This document shows positions 17,313 to 25,279 of a stretch of DNA of 64,000 nucleotides, piece after piece; within the stretch, counting starts at the first letter, position 1, and each line of letters starts with the position of its first letter. Origin of the DNA: Bacteroidales bacterium (GTDB lineage: Bacteria; Bacteroidota; Bacteroidia; Bacteroidales; P3). The stretch is taken from contig JAKVOZ010000003.1 in assembly GCA_022482545.1 (NCBI GenBank), forward strand, positions 96,285 through 160,284. Reading direction: 5' to 3'. The notes beneath the pieces are model-generated. The model saw only the letters and a list, made by a program, of their open reading frames with translations, was not told where the DNA came from and did no database searches. Made by a program: the position numbers and the translations under genes.

Positions 17313-18587
17313 TTAATTAATGATATTAAATTTTGTATAAGGGACTAAACACTCTGGTACAATGATTCCGTCTTTGGTTTGATAGTTTTCAAGCAAGGCA
17401 GCAACTATTCTCGGCAATGCCAATGCACTTCCGTTTAAGGTATGGCAAAGTTGCATCTTGCCGTCTTTATCTCTATAACGTACTTTCAAACGATTAGCCT
17501 GATAAGATTCAAAATTACTTACACTACTTACTTCAAGCCAACGTTTTTGTGCAGCAGAAAAGACTTCAAAATCAAATGTTAATGCAGAAGTAAAACTAAT
17601 GTCGCCTCCACAAAGCCTAACAATACGAAATGGAAGACCAAGATTTTTTAGTAAATTGCTAACATGCTCTTTCATCACTTCAAGTTGCTCATAAGAATGA
17701 GTGGGAGAATCAATGCAAACAATCTCTACTTTATCAAATTGATGCAAACGATTAAGTCCTCTAACATCTTTGCCATACGAACCTGCTTCACGGCGAAAAC
17801 ATTGAGAGTATGCACAACGTCTTATCGGAAATTCTTTCTCTTCTACAATAGTATCACGGAAGATATTAGTTACTGGCACTTCTGCAGTAGGAATCATATA
17901 AAATTTATCCAAAGGAATAACATACATCTGTGCTTCTTTATCTGGTAATTGACCTGTTGCCATTGCAGATTGTTCATTCACCATAAGAGGTGGTTGAACT
18001 TCCATATATCCGTCTTTGGTTGCCTCGTCCAAAAAGAAGTTTATCAATGCTCTTTGTAATTTTGCCCCTTTGTTTTTATATACTGGAAAGCCGGCACCTG
18101 TTATCTTATTGCCAAGATTGAAGTCTATAATATCATATTTTGCACAAAGTTCCCAATGAGGTAAAGCATCTTCGGGAAGATTAGGTATCTCTCCAATCAT
18201 CTTCACTACTTCGTTATCTTCTTCTCCTTTTCCTCTTGCAACGCTTTGGTGAGGTATGTTTGGAATAGAAAGAAGGAGTGTTCTTATATCTTGTTCTATC
18301 TTTGCAAGGGTTTCTCCTACTTGTTTCTCTTCTTGTTTTAGTGTAGCAGTCTTTTGTTTCAACTCTTCTGCTTCACTCTTTTTACCTTCTTTAAATAAGC
18401 CTCCTATTTGTTTGGCAAGTTTATTCTCTTCTGTTTTAATATCATCAAGATTTTTTTGTGCCGATTTTCTATCATTATCCAAAGCAAGAACTTTTTCAAT
18501 GTCTTCTTTGGCTGTTTTAAAGTTCTTTACTCCAAGACGTTCTATTACTAAGTCTTTGTTTTCTCTTATAAAATTAAGTTGTAACAT
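17313..18587 (-). CDS. serS: Seryl-tRNA synthetase
   Basis: Class II synthetase, 424 residues. The N-terminal coiled-coil arm (about 30-105, rich in K and E) binds tRNA-Ser; the catalytic domain has motif 2 around FRREAGSYGKD and motif 3 in LNGSALALPRIVAALLENYQ. Full length, 18588-18662 upstream without a clear promoter element. It follows the DUF2148 gene by 75 bp on the same strand. Confidence 0.96.
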   Translation of the reverse strand: MLQLNFIRENKDLVIERLGVKNFKTAKEDIEKVLALDNDRKSAQKNLDDIKTEENKLAKQIGGLFKEGKKSEAEELKQKTATLKQEEKQVGETLAKIEQDIRTLLLSIPNIPHQSVARGKGEEDNEVVKMIGEIPNLPEDALPHWELCAKYDIIDFNLGNKITGAGFPVYKNKGAKLQRALINFFLDEATKDGYMEVQPPLMVNEQSAMATGQLPDKEAQMYVIPLDKFYMIPTAEVPVTNIFRDTIVEEKEFPIRRCAYSQCFRREAGSYGKDVRGLNRLHQFDKVEIVCIDSPTHSYEQLEVMKEHVSNLLKNLGLPFRIVRLCGGDISFTSALTFDFEVFSAAQKRWLEVSSVSNFESYQANRLKVRYRDKDGKMQLCHTLNGSALALPRIVAALLENYQTKDGIIVPECLVPYTKFNIIN

Positions 18588-18662
18588 ATCTTTTATTTTT
18601 TATTTATTCTTATATATTTTTTCATTTATTTATTACTTGCGTAGCAAAACTGCCTGTCAGTG

Positions 18663-19193
18663 CTACTGACACCTGTCAAAGAAAGGGTTTTTATTTGTTG
18701 CACTAAGACATATTGCTAAACACTGATAGCAATCTCCTACCATACCTATTTCTTTTGCAGCATTACCAGCAGAGAACATTACTCTACTATCCACTTTTCT
18801 TTCACTTGCCACGCTACAAGCGCTCCCTAGTGCAATACCTAAATCATTACTATTAAAAAAACAAGGAGCGTTTGGAGCCTTCTCTTCTTTTTCTTTACAA
18901 GAAGCAAAGCCACAATAACCACAATCTAAACCGAAAACAATATTATGAGTAGCAAGAAGAACAATATTAGTTGCAAGAAGTATATTTTGACTATCTCTTA
19001 AAAGAAACTCTTGTTGTTTTTCTTTATAATCTTTTTCTAATTGTTTAGAAATAAGAAGAATATCTTTTTTATCACAAATCTTTATCATAAGATTATCTCT
19101 ACCTTTTGCCTTAGGAGCAGTGCGAGATGCAACACACATACTCTTTGCTACCTCTAACACATATTCTTCATTAAAATCTTCTTCGTTAATCAT
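18663..19193 (-). CDS. DUF2148 ferredoxin-like cysteine-rich protein
   Basis: 176 residues. The cysteine cluster CGYCGFASCKEKEEKAPNAPC and the segments MCVASRTAPKAKGRDNL and DLGIALGSACSVASERKVDSRVMFSAGNAA match the DUF2148 family, which is annotated as ferredoxin-domain and may bind an iron-sulfur cluster. Its job is not known. The stop codon sits in an inverted repeat (TGTCAGT-gct-ACTGACA, 18655-18671) that may help end transcription. Confidence 0.75.
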   Translation of the reverse strand: MINEEDFNEEYVLEVAKSMCVASRTAPKAKGRDNLMIKICDKKDILLISKQLEKDYKEKQQEFLLRDSQNILLATNIVLLATHNIVFGLDCGYCGFASCKEKEEKAPNAPCFFNSNDLGIALGSACSVASERKVDSRVMFSAGNAAKEIGMVGDCYQCLAICLSATNKNPFFDRCQ

Positions 19194-19282
19194 AATTTAT
19201 CTTAAAATTAAAAAATAATAGTGGAAAGTGAAAAATACAAAATAATTATTTTTTTCATTATCTACTTTCTTCTTTTAGTTAT

Positions 19283-19861
19283 TTATTTCTTTAATAGGTA
19301 TTCAATTAATTTTCTTGTTGCAATGCCACGATGAGAAATCTTGTTTTTATCTTCTTTGCTCATCTCAGCAAAAGACTCTCCATATCCTTTTGGAATAAAC
19401 ACTGGGTCATAACCAAATCCTTTATTACCATAACGCTCTGTTGTTATAACGCCTTCGCACTTACCTTCAAAAAACATTTCTTTACCGTCTTCAATCAAAC
19501 ATATCACTGTCTTAAAACATGCCTTTCTGTTTATCTTTCCTTCCATTTCGCTAAGAAGAAGATTAATATTATCATCAAAACTACACTTCTCACCAGCATA
19601 TCTTGCAGAATAAACACCAGGACGTCCATCTAATGCTTCAACTTCAAGCCCTGTATCATCTGCAAAACAATCTTTCTGGAATTTCTTATATACATATTCT
19701 GCTTTTTGTTTAGCATTGTCTTTTAAAGTGTCGCCTGTTTCTGGAATATCTTTATTCAAGCCAAGACTTTTAATAGAAACTATATCTATTTTGCCTTTTA
19801 CCATCTCTTGAATCTCATCTATCTTATGCTGATTATGTGTTGCAATGATTATTTGTCTCAT
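19283..19861 (-). CDS. rdgB: dITP/XTP pyrophosphatase
   Basis: Nucleotide-pool cleaning enzyme that hydrolyses dITP, XTP and ITP. 192 residues with the family pattern IATHNQHKIDEI, the acidic DDTGLEVEALDGRPGVYSARYAG and GFGYDPVFIP. A TATCTTTG promoter lies 26 bp upstream. It diverges from dut, another house-cleaning nucleotidase, with 108 bp between. Confidence 0.95.
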   Translation of the reverse strand: MRQIIIATHNQHKIDEIQEMVKGKIDIVSIKSLGLNKDIPETGDTLKDNAKQKAEYVYKKFQKDCFADDTGLEVEALDGRPGVYSARYAGEKCSFDDNINLLLSEMEGKINRKACFKTVICLIEDGKEMFFEGKCEGVITTERYGNKGFGYDPVFIPKGYGESFAEMSKEDKNKISHRGIATRKLIEYLLKK

Positions 19862-19886
19862 TTTATTATGGTTTTTCTATAACTTG

Positions 19887-19894
19887 CAAAGATA
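19887..19894 (-). promoter_or_regulatory. -7 promoter element of rdgB
   Basis: CAAAGATA on the plus strand reads TATCTTTG leftward, an exact TAnnTTTG match 26 bp before the start codon. Confidence 0.65.
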
Positions 19895-19939
19895 TATAAA
19901 AAAGTGAAAAGTAAGAAGTGAAAAATGAAAAATAGTTTG

Positions 19940-19947
19940 TATCTTTG
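19940..19947 (+). promoter_or_regulatory. -7 promoter element of dut
   Basis: TATCTTTG matches TAnnTTTG, 23 bp before the dut ATG. Confidence 0.65.
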
Positions 19948-19969
19948 CCAAAGAAAAAAATAAAAGAAT

Positions 19970-20401
19970 ATGAAATTAAAGATAATTAATAAAAGCAACA
20001 ACGCTCTTCCTAAGTATGAAACCGAATGTTCTGCTGGTATGGATTTAAGAGCCAATATTGAACAATCTATTATTCTTCATCCTATGGAAAGAATGCTTGT
20101 GCCAACAGGATTATTTATGGAAATAGATCAAGGATATGAAGCACAAATAAGACCAAGAAGTGGAATGGCACTAAAAAACGGCATAACAGTGTTAAACTCT
20201 CCTGGCACAATTGATGCAGATTATAGAGGCGAAATAAAAGTTCTTTTAGTTAATCTTTCAAACTCTGACTTCGAAATAAACTCTGGCGATAGAATAGCAC
20301 AGATGATTATTGCCAAATATGAAAAAGCAGAAATAGTTGAAGTTGATAAACTTTCAGATACTGTACGTGGTGAAGGTGGCTTTGGTCATACTGGTAAATA
20401 A
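19970..20401 (+). CDS. dut: Deoxyuridine 5'-triphosphate nucleotidohydrolase
   Basis: Hydrolyses dUTP to dUMP, keeping uracil out of DNA and feeding thymidylate synthesis. 143 residues with all five trimeric dUTPase motifs: [37 protein letters not shown] and the C-terminal [11 protein letters not shown]. It is a single-gene unit with its own promoter and a strong repeat-derived terminator. Confidence 0.97.
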   Translation: MKLKIINKSNNALPKYETECSAGMDLRANIEQSIILHPMERMLVPTGLFMEIDQGYEAQIRPRSGMALKNGITVLNSPGTIDADYRGEIKVLLVNLSNSDFEINSGDRIAQMIIAKYEKAEIVEVDKLSDTVRGEGGFGHTGK

Positions 20402-20414
20402 CAATGATTTTAAA

Positions 20415-20528
20415 TAAATAAAATAATAGTTCTTTATTCCGCTGAAATGGATTAAAGAACTATTTTTTTATCTCTTTATTCTATTTTATTATCTTTTGAT
20501 TCTATTTTAATGGAATAAAGAACTATTG
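20415..20528. repeat. 21-bp modular array (five units), first part forms the dut terminator
   Basis: Unit starts fall at 20436, 20457, 20478, 20499 and 20520, exactly 21 bp apart. Units 3 and 4 begin ATTCTATTTTA; units 2 and 5 begin GAACTATT. The first units pair as a hairpin (20425-20464, 12-bp stem from AATAGTTCTTTA) followed by seven T. Units of the same types recur at 32460, 38888-38951 and 55173-55206. Confidence 0.8.
20425..20470 (+). terminator. Intrinsic terminator of dut
   Basis: Stem AATAGTTCTTTA / TAAAGAACTATT with a 16-base loop and a following T7 tract. The 40-bp hairpin has a one-mismatch copy in opposite orientation at about 45563-45602. Confidence 0.75.
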
Positions 20529-20544
20529 CAAAGATGTCTATAAG

Positions 20545-21207
20545 TTATCTAGTATGTTTTACTACATTTGCATCAAGATAAAAAATAATCTCTTCTGCAA
20601 TATTATTACATCTATCCCCTATTCGTTCCACCTTTTTTATTACACTATACAAACAAAGATATTCTTCTGCTTTGTTGGGATTTGTTCTTATCATATTAGC
20701 AACAACACTTTTTGATTTCAAGTTAATATCATCAACCGCATCATCTCTTTCAAAGACTTTGCCAAGGTCATTTGTTTCTTCTTCAAGAAAAGCCTTCTTA
20801 TTGATATCGCACATATAATTAACATTGTTAAACATCTCTTTAAGTTTAAGTTGCTTTAAATCATTTTCATCAAGTTTATCTGTCATATCTTTTATAACAA
20901 AGCGAGATATACCTTCTGCAAAATCGCCTATTCTTTCAAGGTTACTATTTATTCTAAGTATCGCAAGAGCCAATCTTAAATCAATAGCAACAGGATTGTT
21001 TAATGCTATAAAGTTTTCACATGCAAGAGAAATCTTATTATCCATATTGTTGCATACTTTTTCTGTTAAAACAACTTCATTTGCTAATTCTTTATTGCAA
21101 GTTAAAAGACTTTCTTCTGCTTTATCTAATTGCCTACCAACAAGATTCCACATCTGCATTACTAAATCTTTCATTATGCCTAATTCTTCATCTATATGTT
21201 TTTCCAT
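20545..21207 (-). CDS. phoU: Phosphate-uptake regulator PhoU
   Basis: Two three-helix bundles, 220 residues, with the family acidic/metal pattern in each half (LERIGDFAEGI and VERIGDRCNNIAEEI). PhoU links the Pst transporter to the sensor kinase and prevents toxic phosphate influx. It is the last gene of the operon, 78 bp after pstB; no ORF of interest lies in that gap. No phoB/phoR is present in the window. Confidence 0.95.
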   Translation of the reverse strand: MEKHIDEELGIMKDLVMQMWNLVGRQLDKAEESLLTCNKELANEVVLTEKVCNNMDNKISLACENFIALNNPVAIDLRLALAILRINSNLERIGDFAEGISRFVIKDMTDKLDENDLKQLKLKEMFNNVNYMCDINKKAFLEEETNDLGKVFERDDAVDDINLKSKSVVANMIRTNPNKAEEYLCLYSVIKKVERIGDRCNNIAEEIIFYLDANVVKHTR

Positions 21208-21285
21208 TTTTTAATATTTGTTTTAATTTTTAATTGAAATAAAATCATTTTTTATTAATATTGTATCTATAATAAGAATAAGGAA

Positions 21286-22044
21286 TCAACCAAATCTTCC
21301 TGTGATATAGTTTTGAGTTGATTCTTTATGAGGTTTAGTAAATATTGTTCTTGTGTCATCATATTCTACTAATTCGCCAAGATAAAAGAATGCTGTTTTA
21401 TCACTTACTCTTGATGCTTGTTGCATATTATGAGTTACAATTATTATAGTGTATTGTTCTTTTAATTCATAAATCAAATCTTCTATTTTACTTGTAGATA
21501 TTGGGTCTAACGCACTGCAAGGCTCATCCATAAGAATTATTTTAGGTTTAACTGCCAAACATCGTGCTATGCAAAGTCTTTGTTGTTGTCCTCCTGAAAG
21601 AGAGAACGCACTTTGTTTTAATTTATCTTTAACCTCGTCCCAAAGAGCAGCACCTTTTAGAGATTCTTCAACAACTTGTTCTATGTATGATTTATCTTTT
21701 TCTCCATTAACTTTTAGCCCATAAGCAACATTCTCAAAAATACTCTTTGGAAACGGATTTGCTTTTTGAAACACCATACCTACTCTATTTCTTAAATAAT
21801 CAACATCTGTCCCTTTTTGATAAATGTTTTCATGGTCTATTTCTATTGTTCCTGTCATCTTTGTATCTTCAATTAAGTCGTTCATTCTATTAAACAATCT
21901 TAAAAAAGTACTCTTTCCACAGCCAGAAGGGCCAATGAATGCTGTAACAGAATTACGCTCCATTTCAATGTTTATATCCTTTAATGCGTGAAAATCTCCA
22001 TAATAGAAATCTAAATCTTTTACTTTAATTATTTTATTATCCAT
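21286..22044 (-). CDS. pstB: Phosphate ABC transporter ATPase
   Basis: 252 residues with Walker [10 protein letters not shown] (38-46), signature [15 protein letters not shown] and Walker [14 protein letters not shown], plus the PstB hallmark FNRMNDL. Powers phosphate import through PstC-PstA. It begins 4 bp after the pstA stop. Confidence 0.97.
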   Translation of the reverse strand: MDNKIIKVKDLDFYYGDFHALKDINIEMERNSVTAFIGPSGCGKSTFLRLFNRMNDLIEDTKMTGTIEIDHENIYQKGTDVDYLRNRVGMVFQKANPFPKSIFENVAYGLKVNGEKDKSYIEQVVEESLKGAALWDEVKDKLKQSAFSLSGGQQQRLCIARCLAVKPKIILMDEPCSALDPISTSKIEDLIYELKEQYTIIIVTHNMQQASRVSDKTAFFYLGELVEYDDTRTIFTKPHKESTQNYITGRFG

Positions 22045-22048
22045 TTTT

Positions 22049-22921
22049 TTAATTCATTTTTACTTTTTTACTAAAATATCTTCTTAGTCCATTTGCTAAA
22101 AGGTTTAATATCAAAACAATCATTATCAAAACAAATGCCGTTCCATAAGCCATAGTTTGAGAAGATTGAATATCAGTACCAGAAGTTGATATTACATATA
22201 AATGATAAGGCAAAGCCATACATTGATCCATTATTGAGTGAGGAAGATGGTCAAGAAAATATGCGGCACATGTGAAAAGTATTGGTGCTGTTTCTCCACT
22301 TACTCTACCAATTGAAAGGATAAGACCTGTGATTATATTTGGTAATGCCATAGGAAGAACAACTTTTCTTATTGTTTTAAGTTTGCTTGCCCCAAGAGCA
22401 TAAGAAGCATGACGAAAAGAATCATCTATTTGCTTTAATGCTTCTTCGGTTGTTGTGATAACTATTGGTAAAACAAGCAATGCCAAAGTAAGACTGCCCG
22501 CAAGAATACTATCTCCAAAAGAAAGAGTATTTACAAACAAAGACATACCAAAAATACCAAATACTATGGAAGGAATGCCTGAAAGATTATTTGTCATAAA
22601 ACGTATAAATCTTACAATCTTACTACCTTTTCTTGCATATTCATTCATATATATTGCAGATAAAACACCAAGAGGAAAAGCCAAGATAATACTTCCAAGA
22701 GTTAAATATAACGTTCCAACAATTGCTGGCAATATTCCTCCTTTTGTCATACCATCTTTGGGCATAGTTGTTAAAAAATCCCATGATATTGCTTTCATTC
22801 CTTTAAATATTATAAAGAAAAGAATGATGAATAAGATAGCAACAACTAATACTGCCATAAACCTTAACACATTAAAAGCAATATTTTGTTTTATTTGTTT
22901 ATGTTTTGTATTCATCATCAT
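22049..22921 (-). CDS. pstA: Phosphate ABC transporter permease PstA
   Basis: 290-residue inner-membrane permease with six predicted helices and the EAA-type loop [46 protein letters not shown] is typical of PstA. Its start lies 2 bp after the stop of the small ORF at 22924-23097, so the two are likely translated together. Confidence 0.95.
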   Translation of the reverse strand: MMMNTKHKQIKQNIAFNVLRFMAVLVVAILFIILFFIIFKGMKAISWDFLTTMPKDGMTKGGILPAIVGTLYLTLGSIILAFPLGVLSAIYMNEYARKGSKIVRFIRFMTNNLSGIPSIVFGIFGMSLFVNTLSFGDSILAGSLTLALLVLPIVITTTEEALKQIDDSFRHASYALGASKLKTIRKVVLPMALPNIITGLILSIGRVSGETAPILFTCAAYFLDHLPHSIMDQCMALPYHLYVISTSGTDIQSSQTMAYGTAFVLIMIVLILNLLANGLRRYFSKKVKMN

Positions 22922-22923
22922 AA

Positions 22924-23097
22924 TTACTTATTTTTTAATTTACCTATCATCATTTGAAAAACAACTTTTATTTTATTAAAGATATATCTTGTTCTTCTTC
23001 TTATTCTTATCCTTAATAATTTCTCTGCTTTATTTAACTCATTATCTTCATTAAATGATTGATTCATAAGTATGCTGTTATTAATTATTGTTTCCAT
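22924..23097 (-). CDS. 57-residue basic small protein between pstC and pstA (new sORF)
   Basis: An ATG at 23097 overlaps the pstC stop by one base (TAATG), and the stop (22924-22926) lies 2 bp before the pstA start, so the ORF exactly fills the gap. The product begins METIINNSILMNQSFNEDNE, continues with an Arg/Lys-rich centre (LLRIRIRRRTR) and ends IGKLKNK. It has no signal peptide and no long hydrophobic segment, so it is probably cytosolic or binds membrane or nucleic acid through its basic stretch. I do not recognise a family. The tight coupling on both sides is the main evidence that it is real; it could be a degraded PstA N-terminus, but PstA is complete without it. Confidence 0.55.
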   Translation of the reverse strand: METIINNSILMNQSFNEDNELNKAEKLLRIRIRRRTRYIFNKIKVVFQMMIGKLKNK

Positions 23098-24233
23098 TAT
23101 GCTTTTAATTTATTTTTATTAGTTACGTAATCTACTACAAGATTGATTAAAAGAGTTATTATAAATAGTATGCCACCAAGAACAAATAATGCTTGATAAT
23201 GAGCGCTACCATTTGGTACTTCTCCAAGTTCTGCTGCTATTGTTGCTGGTATTGTTCTAACTGGCTCTAAGAATGAATGAGGAATGATAGCACTGTTTCC
23301 TGTAACCATAAGCACTGCCATTGTTTCTCCTATTGCTCTTCCTATTCCAAGAACAACTGCTGCCGTTATACCAGATATAGAATAAGGTATAACAACCTTA
23401 CATATTGTTTGCCATTTGTTTGCTCCCAATGCAAGAGAGGCTTCTTTCATACTCCTTGGACAAGACCTCATTGCATCTTCACTTATTGTTATTATTGTTG
23501 GCAATGCCATAATAGCAAGGACAATACTTCCTGCTAATGCTGTCTCACCAACATCTAAACTAAACATCTTTTGAATTAACGGCACAATAACAACAAGTCC
23601 AAAGAAACCATAAACAACAGAAGGTATGCCTGAAAGAAGTTCTATTGTTGGTTTAAGTATTTTGTGTATTCTCTTTGTGGCAAGTTCTGAAAGAAAGATG
23701 GCAACAGCAAGTCCAAGTGGTAAGGCAAGAAGTATTGCTCCAAAAGAAACCCAAAGCGTTCCTGTTATTATAGGTAATAATCCAAATTGTGATGCTGGCG
23801 TTGCTGTTGGCATCCAATCTTTACCTAAAAAGAAATCTTTGAAATTTATCTTTCCACAATCTACTTCCCTCATTCCTTTACACTCTTTAACATATTCTTT
23901 TGGTACAAGAGCAATCGCATCTTCTTTGTTGTCTTCATTCTCCATAAAATCATCAATAGAATGATAGACTTTTATTGGTTTATCTTTACCATTCAATGTT
24001 TTCCATGAAGTTATGTTCTCATCAAAAATATCTTTCAATTGATTAGAAGTAAATGTTTTAACATTGTTAGTTTGAGAAACTATTATTGTATATCCTTCCT
24101 CTATCTTGTTCTTATTGAATAGCCCTGCCCCTTCACTAAAAAGAAATGCTACAATCAAAAGAACTATTATTGAAGTAATACCTCCTGATGTTTTTATGAT
24201 AGCCTCTATGAATTTTTCTAAAAACTTTTTCAT
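23097..24233 (-). CDS. pstC: Phosphate ABC transporter permease PstC with a periplasmic PstS-like insert
   Basis: 378 residues. The C-terminal two-thirds is a normal PstC permease (GLLPIITGTLWVSFGAILLALPLG, EEA-type loop SMKEASLALGANKWQTI, GIGRAIGETMAV). Between the first membrane helix (about 18-35) and the rest lies a periplasmic region of about 110 residues in which 58-95 resembles the phosphate-binding protein: QLKDIF..NITSWKTLNGKDKPIKVY versus QLEGIYTGKITNWKQVGGEDMKIVVY in PstS. The insert may dock or mimic PstS. The operon context (PstS, PstA, PstB, PhoU) is complete. Confidence 0.93.
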   Translation of the reverse strand: MKKFLEKFIEAIIKTSGGITSIIVLLIVAFLFSEGAGLFNKNKIEEGYTIIVSQTNNVKTFTSNQLKDIFDENITSWKTLNGKDKPIKVYHSIDDFMENEDNKEDAIALVPKEYVKECKGMREVDCGKINFKDFFLGKDWMPTATPASQFGLLPIITGTLWVSFGAILLALPLGLAVAIFLSELATKRIHKILKPTIELLSGIPSVVYGFFGLVVIVPLIQKMFSLDVGETALAGSIVLAIMALPTIITISEDAMRSCPRSMKEASLALGANKWQTICKVVIPYSISGITAAVVLGIGRAIGETMAVLMVTGNSAIIPHSFLEPVRTIPATIAAELGEVPNGSAHYQALFVLGGILFIITLLINLVVDYVTNKNKLKA

Positions 24234-24240
24234 CTCTGGT

Positions 24241-24360
24241 TTAAAATTTATGATTTATTCTTAAATAATATGAATAGAATCCAAAAGGTATGAAAAACAA
24301 TAGCGTTGAGAGTAGTGTTGAAAGATAGAATATTGATTTTTTTATTTCTTTATTTTCCAT
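24241..24360 (-). CDS. 39-residue membrane small protein between pstS and pstC (new sORF)
   Basis: An ATG at 24358-24360 opens a 39-codon frame that stops 7 bp before the pstC start. The product begins MENKEIKKSIFYLSTLLSTL and continues with LFFIPFGFYSYY, then a short basic tail, giving one membrane helix (about 10-32) with a charged N-terminus inside. It sits just beyond the hairpin that follows pstS and is therefore in the pstC part of the transcript. No family recognised. Small membrane proteins often adjust transporters; that role here is inference. Confidence 0.55.
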   Translation of the reverse strand: MENKEIKKSIFYLSTLLSTLLFFIPFGFYSYYLRINHKF

Positions 24361-24370
24361 AATATTTATT

Positions 24371-24410
24371 TTTTAAAAAGGGACTTTAACCTTTTGAGGG
24401 GTCAAAGTCC
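24371..24410 (-). terminator. Hairpin after pstS, likely attenuator
   Basis: Leftward GGACTTTGACC pairs with GGTTAAAGTCC (one G-U) around an 8-base loop and is followed by CTTTTTAAAA. It would stop part of the transcription between pstS and the permease genes, giving excess binding protein. Confidence 0.65.
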
Positions 24411-24433
24411 TGAAAAAAACTAATTAATTTTAA

Positions 24434-25243
24434 TTATCTTATTGGTATGTATCCAACTCTTGATACTATCTCTTGTCCTTGATTACTTAGAACAAAGTTA
24501 ACAAAACCTTGAACTTTTCTTTGATTGTTTGTTGCGTAATAATACATAAGCGGACGAACTATTGGGTAAGTCTTGTTTTTTGCTGTTTGAACAGAAGGCG
24601 CTACAAAATGTTTGCCATCATAACTTACGTGAATTGCTTTAACACCTTTTGTTAAGTAAGCAAGACCTACATAACCTATTGCTCCTTTTGTTTGTTTAAC
24701 ACTTTGAATGATTGCTCCCGTTGCTGGCATTGAAAGAACAGATGATTTATAGTTCTTATTCTTCATTACATGTTCTTTAAAAAATTCATATGTTCCAGAA
24801 GAAGTCTCTCTACTATAAACAACTATCTTCATATCTTCTCCACCTACTTGTTTCCAGTTTGTTATCTTACCTGTATAAATACCTTCCAATTGTTGGCGAG
24901 TAAGATTTGTTACTTTGTTGTTTGGATTAACTACTACCGCAATTGCATCGTGAGCAATAACTACTTCTTTTACTTGACGCCCACTTTGTTGCATTTTTTG
25001 CTTTTCTGTGAATTTCATTTTTCTTGATGCTTGTGCGATATCTGTTGTGTTACTTATCAAGGCTGCTATTCCAACTCCACTTCCTCCTCCTGTTACACTT
25101 ACTTTTCCTCCTTGTTTTCCATATGCTTCTGCTTCTTTTTGTGTTAGTGGTAAGCATGTATCACTTCCTTTTACTTTCTGTGCATTTAATACTGGACTTA
25201 TTGCTAAAACGGCTAATAATAATCCTAAACTTAGTTTCTTCAT
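24434..25243 (-). CDS. pstS: Phosphate-binding protein PstS
   Basis: Periplasmic phosphate receptor of the ABC importer, 269 residues. It has a signal peptide cleaved after about residue 21 (LNA-QKV) with no lipobox. Binding-site segments are GSDTC near the N-terminus, GGGSGVGI, and SSGTYEFF. It follows the porin by 36 bp and precedes a hairpin. Confidence 0.93.
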   Translation of the reverse strand: MKKLSLGLLLAVLAISPVLNAQKVKGSDTCLPLTQKEAEAYGKQGGKVSVTGGGSGVGIAALISNTTDIAQASRKMKFTEKQKMQQSGRQVKEVVIAHDAIAVVVNPNNKVTNLTRQQLEGIYTGKITNWKQVGGEDMKIVVYSRETSSGTYEFFKEHVMKNKNYKSSVLSMPATGAIIQSVKQTKGAIGYVGLAYLTKGVKAIHVSYDGKHFVAPSVQTAKNKTYPIVRPLMYYYATNNQRKVQGFVNFVLSNQGQEIVSRVGYIPIR

Positions 25244-25279
25244 AATTCTTTTTCCTTTCTTTTTTTACTTTTTTCTTAA

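Noticed and set aside
21208..21285. A third small ORF in the pst operon, between pstB and phoU
   Set aside because: Only an 18-codon frame running into phoU exists; it lacks the tight coupling of the other two.
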